Origin: Oryzomonas sagensis
GTDB lineage: Bacteria; Desulfobacterota; Desulfuromonadia; Geobacterales; Pseudopelobacteraceae
DNA: 64,000 nt
Assembly (NCBI RefSeq): GCF_008802355.1
Contig: NZ_VZRA01000001.1
Location: forward strand, 1,048,525 to 1,112,524
Reading direction: 5' to 3'
Below, piece after piece: positions 57,985 to 64,000 of this stretch. Made by a program: the position numbers and the translations under genes. Position 1 is the stretch's first letter. Every line of letters begins with the position of its first letter. The notes beneath the pieces are model-generated. The model searched no databases. It had not been told where the DNA came from and was given only the letters and a program-made list of their open reading frames with translations.

Positions 57985-60885
57985 ATGTCACAAGCTTCCG
58001 ATTACTACCTGAACAACCCCCTGACCCACCGGGCCCGTCGCCTGAGCAGTGCCGCTTCCGAGTGGGTGCGCTCCTTTTCCTGCGAGGACCTGAAGCCGCT
58101 CATCGTCTGCCGCGGCCCGATCCGGAAGGAGGCGATGGATGTGTACCAGGAGATGGGCATCACCCACTACGGTATCCTGCTCTCCGAAAAGGATTCCATC
58201 GTGTATCCCACCGCCCTGGCCCCCGAACTGCGCCAGCTGACCGATTCCAACCGGGTGCATCGCGTGCCCGACTATACCGGCGCCAGCAAGGAGGAGCGGG
58301 TGGAGCGCATCCACCAGATCATCGAGATCGCCCTGGATAACGGTTACGACTCGATCTTTGCCGGCTACGGCTTCATGGCCGAGGATGAGGAATTCGTTGC
58401 CGAGATCGAGAAGGCCGGCCTCGCCTTCATCGGTCCCTGCGCAAATACCCAGGCCCGGGCCGGCAAAAAGGACGAAGCCAAACGGACCGCCCTTACGGTG
58501 AATGTCAGCGTCACCCCCGGCGTCAACAACGTAACGGCCCTGACCCTGCTCAAGAAGCATCCCACCCGCGAGAAGCTCCTGGCGCTGGTCAAGGCCGAGG
58601 GGCTCGTCTGCGATGCCAAGGTGCTCAAGGACGCCAAGGTGCCGCTTGAAGCGTTGGCCGACCATGTCCTGACCGCCTCCTATGCCAAGGGGATCGACCT
58701 CTTTACCATCGAGGAGTTGTGCGCCCAGGTCCAGAACGAGGTGGCCGAACTGTTCCGCAACTACCCCCGTAACCGTTTCCGCCTGAAGGCCATCGGCGGC
58801 GGCGGCGGCAAGGGGCAGCGCATCGTCGGCGCCGCGCTGTTGGCGGCGAAGCATGCCGACGAAAAGATGATCGCCAAGGCGGCCGCCGAGGCGCCGGCCA
58901 TGGTCCGGGAGATCCTCAACGAGGTCAAGGCCAACGGCGTCGGCGACAACAAGAACATCCTGATCGAACTCAACATCGAGCAGACCCGCCACAACGAGAT
59001 CCAGCTCTTGGGCAACGGCGAGTGGTGCATCGCCCTTGGCGGGCGTGATTGTTCCCTGCAGATGCATGAACAGAAGCTGCTGGAGGTCTCCGTCACCCAG
59101 GAAAGCCTGGCCGCGGCCATTGCCAAGGCAAAGGCAGCAGGCAGGAAGGAAGAGGTCAAAGCCCTGGAGAGCGACCTGAAGGTGCTCCAGCGTATGGAAG
59201 AGGAATCGGCCCGTTTCGGTCAGGCGGTCGGCCTGGACTCGGCCTCGACCTTCGAGTGCATCGTTGACCGCGACCGTCACTATTTCATGGAGGTGAACAC
59301 CCGTATCCAGGTGGAACACCGGGTCACGGAGCTCTGCTACAGCCTCAAGTTCGTCAATCCCAAGAACAAAAACGACTTCTTTGTCGTCGAATCCCTGGTG
59401 GAGGCCATGGCACTGTTGGCGCGGCACAAGAAGCGCCTCCCCAAACCGGAGCGGATCGTCCGTTTCAATGCGGCCGTAGAGGCCCGCCTGAACGCCACCG
59501 ACGCCTCCCTTTCCCCCCACGCCGGCGGCATGATCCGCTACTGGTCGAAGCCGATCGAAGGGGAGATCCGGGACGATCAGGGGATCAGCATGCTGAACCC
59601 CGACACCGCCGTCTTCATGAAGTACAAGGTGGCCGGGGCCTATGATTCCAATATTGCCCTCCTTCTGACCAAGGGGGAGGACCGCTTCGCCAGCTACGAG
59701 CATCTGTCCGAGGTATTGCGCAGCACCACACTGCGGGGCAGCGCGCTGGCGACCAACCTGGAGTTCCATTACGGCCTCGTGAACTGGTTTTTGGGCAGGA
59801 ACGTCATGGCCAAGCCGACCACCCGGTTCGTGGTCCCGTACCTGACCCTGGTCGGAACCCTGAAGGAAGAGGCCAACAGGCTGGACCCGGTGTACGCCTT
59901 CCTGCAGATGAAGAAGCACTATGACAAGATCGTCTGCGAACAATACGCCGATCAGCCCGAGGTGTGCGCCAGGGAGCGCAAACACATGTCGGCCCTGCTG
60001 GACCGCAAGGGGACCCTGATCACCCGCCCCATGGAGCGCCTCCTGGGTGACCCCCACCTGCTCTCCGGCTGGCTGAGCATGAATACGATCAACTTCCGCA
60101 TCGAGAAGGGACGCGTCATTTGGCTGCGCAACCCCTTGGGCGTCCTCAACGAGACGTACGAATATATGCACATGTCCTATCGTCCGCACAAACCGGCGGC
60201 CGAGATCATCTGGAACCATGACAACGAACTGCTCCAGCAGTCGCTGCATTTCTACCGTACCCTGCGCGAGAAGTTGGGTCTGGCGCGCGACGAATATTTC
60301 CAGCTCAACGAACTGCTGAAAAAGGAACAACCCCAGGGCGGCTTTGACGCCGAGCAGTGGGACCAGATCCGTTCAGCCCATTTCGGCTACGAGGCCGGAC
60401 TCGAACTGCTCGGCATGCTGTTCCTGGTCGGCGGAAACACCCGGTTCTGGGATATGCACGTCCAGGACGACCTGGAGATCGTCATTCCCGATTACCTCAC
60501 CGACCCGGACCTGCAGGCGCGGATGAAAAAGATCCTGGTGCCGCCGCCCGCAACCAAGGCCGATGAAATCGTCGCCGCCTGCGGGGGGATGTACTATGGC
60601 CAGGAAGCGCCGGGACTCCCCATGTTCGTCTATGAAGGGATGCACTTCGAGAAGGATCAGCCGCTCTACATCATCGAGGTCATGAAGATGTTCAACACGA
60701 TCAAGGCGCAGTTCTCCGGGACTATCGACAAGATCATCATGGACGGCGGCGACGGGACGATCGTGCAGAAGGGGCAACCGCTCTTCAAGATCACGCCTGA
60801 CGAGAAATTCGTCGAGGTGGACCCCAAGGTTCTGGAACGCGAGAAGCGCGAACGGACGGCCGAATACCTGAAGGCGGTCATCTGA
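57985..60885 (+). CDS. Biotin carboxylase / biotin carrier fusion protein
   Basis: A 966-residue biotin-dependent carboxylase subunit. The N-terminal half is a biotin carboxylase: KAIGGGGGKGQRIV (ATP-grasp glycine loop, about 263-276) and FMEVNTRIQVEHRVTE (catalytic region, about 434-449). A long middle domain of about 300 residues (550-860) has no strong match that I can name. The C-terminus is a biotin carrier domain with the biotinyl Lys901 in EVMKM. It is longer than typical acyl-CoA carboxylase alpha chains (about 660-700) and shorter than pyruvate carboxylase. The adjacent carboxyltransferase gene is its partner. Confidence 0.88.
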   Translation: MSQASDYYLNNPLTHRARRLSSAASEWVRSFSCEDLKPLIVCRGPIRKEAMDVYQEMGITHYGILLSEKDSIVYPTALAPELRQLTDSNRVHRVPDYTGASKEERVERIHQIIEIALDNGYDSIFAGYGFMAEDEEFVAEIEKAGLAFIGPCANTQARAGKKDEAKRTALTVNVSVTPGVNNVTALTLLKKHPTREKLLALVKAEGLVCDAKVLKDAKVPLEALADHVLTASYAKGIDLFTIEELCAQVQNEVAELFRNYPRNRFRLKAIGGGGGKGQRIVGAALLAAKHADEKMIAKAAAEAPAMVREILNEVKANGVGDNKNILIELNIEQTRHNEIQLLGNGEWCIALGGRDCSLQMHEQKLLEVSVTQESLAAAIAKAKAAGRKEEVKALESDLKVLQRMEEESARFGQAVGLDSASTFECIVDRDRHYFMEVNTRIQVEHRVTELCYSLKFVNPKNKNDFFVVESLVEAMALLARHKKRLPKPERIVRFNAAVEARLNATDASLSPHAGGMIRYWSKPIEGEIRDDQGISMLNPDTAVFMKYKVAGAYDSNIALLLTKGEDRFASYEHLSEVLRSTTLRGSALATNLEFHYGLVNWFLGRNVMAKPTTRFVVPYLTLVGTLKEEANRLDPVYAFLQMKKHYDKIVCEQYADQPEVCARERKHMSALLDRKGTLITRPMERLLGDPHLLSGWLSMNTINFRIEKGRVIWLRNPLGVLNETYEYMHMSYRPHKPAAEIIWNHDNELLQQSLHFYRTLREKLGLARDEYFQLNELLKKEQPQGGFDAEQWDQIRSAHFGYEAGLELLGMLFLVGGNTRFWDMHVQDDLEIVIPDYLTDPDLQARMKKILVPPPATKADEIVAACGGMYYGQEAPGLPMFVYEGMHFEKDQPLYIIEVMKMFNTIKAQFSGTIDKIIMDGGDGTIVQKGQPLFKITPDEKFVEVDPKVLEREKRERTAEYLKAVI

Positions 60886-60945
60886 CCGGCAATCCGGCTC
60901 ATGGGGTAAGGAACGGCGCCGGGACCGGCTCTTGATCCCCGAGGT

Positions 60946-60982
60946 ATCAGCGGACCCCGCCTGAAAAACGGGGTCCGCTGAT
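60946..60982. terminator. Strong hairpin after the carboxylase operon
   Basis: Stem ATCAGCGGACCCCG (60946-60959) and CGGGGTCCGCTGAT (60969-60982), 14 bp, loop of nine bases with an A run (CCTGAAAAA). It lies between the carboxylase stop and the convergent zinc-ribbon gene, so it may serve both. Confidence 0.75.
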
Positions 60983-61001
60983 TTCGTGAACGCGGGGGAT
61001 G

Positions 61002-61217
61002 CTAGGGGCCGGAGGAGTTGGTGTCGTCCCCCTCCACGCACTCCGATTGTGCCTGCAGAAACGACTTTCTATGGGGGTCCTTGACGATCTCGACAGCGCC
61101 GTGATTAATCGACCATACGGTCCCGCAGGAACGGCATTCCATGATCTGCTCGGCAAATCCGTCGGTCTGCAGGTCGATAGCGCTGTAGTCGTAGCTGCTG
61201 CATAGGGGGCATTTCAT
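61002..61217 (-). CDS. Small zinc-ribbon protein
   Basis: A 71-residue protein with two CxxC pairs (MKCPLCSSYDYSAI at the start and MECRSCGTVWSI at about 27-38), a rubredoxin/zinc-ribbon-like knuckle. The start at 61217 has AAGGAA six bases upstream; the longer open frame to 61328 lacks a site. The function is unknown. It lies between the carboxylase and mutase genes, on the opposite strand. Confidence 0.75.
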   Translation of the reverse strand: MKCPLCSSYDYSAIDLQTDGFAEQIMECRSCGTVWSINHGAVEIVKDPHRKSFLQAQSECVEGDDTNSSGP

Positions 61218-61386
61218 GGTCTGTTCCTTTCCGTCGGATACCTGGAGAACCGTGGCGACAAAGGGGTAGGTGAGGTATGCCTCTAGTATAGCGCCATCCC
61301 ATGTCTCTGCATGCAAAAATAAAGACATGCTGATCTGCGTATAGGGTAGATAGTTCTATCATTTTCAATGGTGAGGAGATCATCTC

Positions 61387-63042
<1,656 letters not shown>

Positions 63043-63043
63043 A

Positions 63044-63241
63044 AGGTTGTTGAAAAACAGCCATCTCGCCGCCGTCCTCGAAAACCCCTCGTGCGGCGTA
63101 GCGCTGCGGTCCCTCACCCAATCCCTCTCCCGGAGGGAGAGGGCAAAGCATGCTCTCCCCCTCTGGGGGAGAGATAGAGAGAGGGCTGCCTCCGCGGGGC
63201 TTTTCTGCGGGTGCGACGATCTGGCTATTTTTGAACAACCT
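63044..63241 (+). repeat. Composite repeat copy D, filled form
   Basis: Left end AGGTTGTTGAAAAACAG (63044-63060), right end TTGAACAACCT at 63241. A REP-like block (63111-63185, CCCTCACCC to AGAGAGGG) interrupts the internal hairpin GCGTAGCGCTGC. It lies one base after the mutase stop and 19 bases before the epimerase start, so it forms the whole intergenic region of the pair. Confidence 0.88.
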
Positions 63242-63260
63242 GTTAGAAAGAGAGGTTTCC

Positions 63261-63665
63261 ATGCTTACCAAGATCAATCATATCGGCATTGCCGTGCGGT
63301 CCCTCGATGAGACCCTGCCGTTCTACCGGGACAATCTGGGGATGGCCTTTGCGGGCATCGAAGAGGTTGCCGAGCAAAAGGTGCGGGTCGCCATGCTGCA
63401 GGTGGGCGAATCCAAGATCGAACTCCTGGAGCCGACCGGCGAGGACAGCCCGGTGGCGAAGTTCCTGGAAAAGAACGGTCCCGGCATTCACCATCTGGCG
63501 TACGAGGTGGAGGATATCGAGGCGGCCATAGCCCGGCTGCTGGCCGACGGGGCGCGGATGATCGACGAGCGGCCGAGAAGCGGCGCCCATGGGACGCGGA
63601 TCGCTTTCGTGCATCCCAAGAGCAGTAACGGCGTCCTGACGGAGCTGTGCCAGTCAGGGCACTGA
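63261..63665 (+). CDS. mce: Methylmalonyl-CoA epimerase
   Basis: Interconverts the (R) and (S) forms of methylmalonyl-CoA. 134 residues, a vicinal-oxygen-chelate fold with metal ligands: His7 in KINHIGIAV, Gln/Glu in QVGESKIELLEP and His in GPGIHHLAYEVED (about 74-86), Glu in GVLTELCQ. AGAGAGG lies seven bases upstream of ATG 63261, just outside the repeat. Confidence 0.95.
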   Translation: MLTKINHIGIAVRSLDETLPFYRDNLGMAFAGIEEVAEQKVRVAMLQVGESKIELLEPTGEDSPVAKFLEKNGPGIHHLAYEVEDIEAAIARLLADGARMIDERPRSGAHGTRIAFVHPKSSNGVLTELCQSGH

Positions 63666-63687
63666 CGGGCCGCTGAAATCCCGAATA

Positions 63688-63730
63688 AATCGGAGACTCT
63701 GCCCAAATATTTAAAGAGTCTGATTTTTTT
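63688..63730 (+). terminator. Terminator after the epimerase gene
   Basis: Arms AATC-GG-AGACTCT (63688-63700) and AGAGTCT-GATT (63715-63725), then a T run to 63730; 22 bases past the mce stop and just before the rplM promoter. Confidence 0.8.
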
Positions 63731-63731
63731 G

Positions 63732-63760
63732 TTGACAGGCCGCCATTCTTTCAGTAAGTT
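63732..63760 (+). promoter_or_regulatory. Sigma-70-like promoter of rplM
   Basis: TTGACA (63732-63737), 17-base spacer, TAAGTT (63755-63760). The leader to rplM is about 55 bases, long enough for autogenous control by L13, which is inference. Confidence 0.6.
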
Positions 63761-63820
63761 ACATCTCTTCGAAAAAACCATGGTCTGTCTCTAACAGATC
63801 GTGCAGCATGTGAGGAAGCT

Positions 63821-64000
63821 ATGAAAACCGAAGTTGCAAAAGCGGAAGACGTAAAACGTGATTGGTATATTGTGGACGCGCAGGATGTCGTGTTGGGACG
63901 TCTTGCCACCCAGGTCGCCAATGTGTTGCGCGGCAAGAACAAGGCCATTTTTACCCCCAGCGTGGACACCGGTGATTTCGTTATCGTGGTGAACGCCGAG
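63821..64000 (+). CDS. rplM: Ribosomal protein L13, 5' part
   Basis: First 60 residues of large-subunit ribosomal protein L13, cut by the window edge. [21 protein letters not shown] (about 16-36) and [17 protein letters not shown] are the family N-terminus. TGAGGAAGCT precedes ATG 63821. rpsI is expected next, outside the window. Confidence 0.96.
   Translation, partial: MKTEVAKAEDVKRDWYIVDAQDVVLGRLATQVANVLRGKNKAIFTPSVDTGDFVIVVNAE

Noticed and set aside
57988-60330. A 780-codon minus-strand frame opposite the biotin carboxylase gene
   Set aside because: Antisense shadow caused by GC-rich third positions; the plus strand has the ATP-grasp and biotinyl motifs.

Overview
This 64-kb window is high-GC chromosomal DNA, almost fully packed with housekeeping genes. 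The gene content (HisZ-PurA pair, GatCAB, def-fmt-DUF116 block, SelB, selenocysteine use, periplasmic TPR protein, large porin, CheA/CheY and GGDEF regulators, split methylmalonyl-CoA mutase with a biotin carboxylase pair) points to an anaerobic member of the Geobacter/Pelobacter group (Desulfuromonadota). This assignment is an inference from content and protein style; no database was searched.

Layout. 1-2.5 kb: 3' part of a molybdopterin oxidoreductase, then a small DUF559 nuclease bracketed by two REP-like repeats. 2.5-7.1 kb (minus): selB, an OmpR-type response regulator, its histidine kinase and a ZnuA-like periplasmic protein that has lost its metal ligands. 7.2-10.3 kb: a small membrane protein and a JAB/RadC-DinG fusion helicase. 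10.6-15.1 kb (plus): mtnA, glnE and a short AhpD-like gene with an in-frame UGA, read here as a selenoprotein (CPTU motif, hairpin just after the UGA). 15.1-18.6 kb (minus): DUF116, fmt, def, HDOD protein. 18.8-28.1 kb (plus): TPR protein, a 1,183-aa alpha-amylase-family protein, an orphan NuoB/hydrogenase-small-subunit-like ferredoxin fusion, a MoxR ATPase and an unrecognised TraB/ChaN-like protein. 28.1-34.4 kb (minus): purA, hisZ, an exported protein and a porin. 34.9-44.1 kb (plus): gatC, gatA, gatB, CheY, CheA, lolA, yajQ, rimO, a DksA-like gene. 44.1-46.7 kb: a DUF362 ferredoxin (minus) and a REC-PAS-GGDEF protein. 46.7-47.0 kb: tRNA-Lys(TTT), tRNA-Glu(TTC), tRNA-Lys(CTT). 47.4-53.5 kb: gltB and gltD. 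53.9-55.9 kb: a GlcF/LutA-like Fe-S protein and an XRE-cupin regulator. 56.2-63.7 kb: acyl-CoA carboxyltransferase, biotin carboxylase/biotin carrier, methylmalonyl-CoA mutase and epimerase (propionyl-CoA to succinyl-CoA). The window ends in rplM.

The most interesting points are (i) the UGA-containing AhpD-like selenoprotein gene, which simple ORF calling would miss, in the same 15 kb as selB; (ii) a four-copy composite repeat with 17-bp terminal inverted repeats, one copy empty and three carrying a nested REP of the same family that brackets the DUF559 nuclease; one copy supplies the last codons and stop of hisZ; (iii) the metal-site-less ZnuA homologue overlapping a two-component system; and (iv) an unusual amylase / orphan hydrogenase subunit / MoxR / TraB-like gene neighbourhood.
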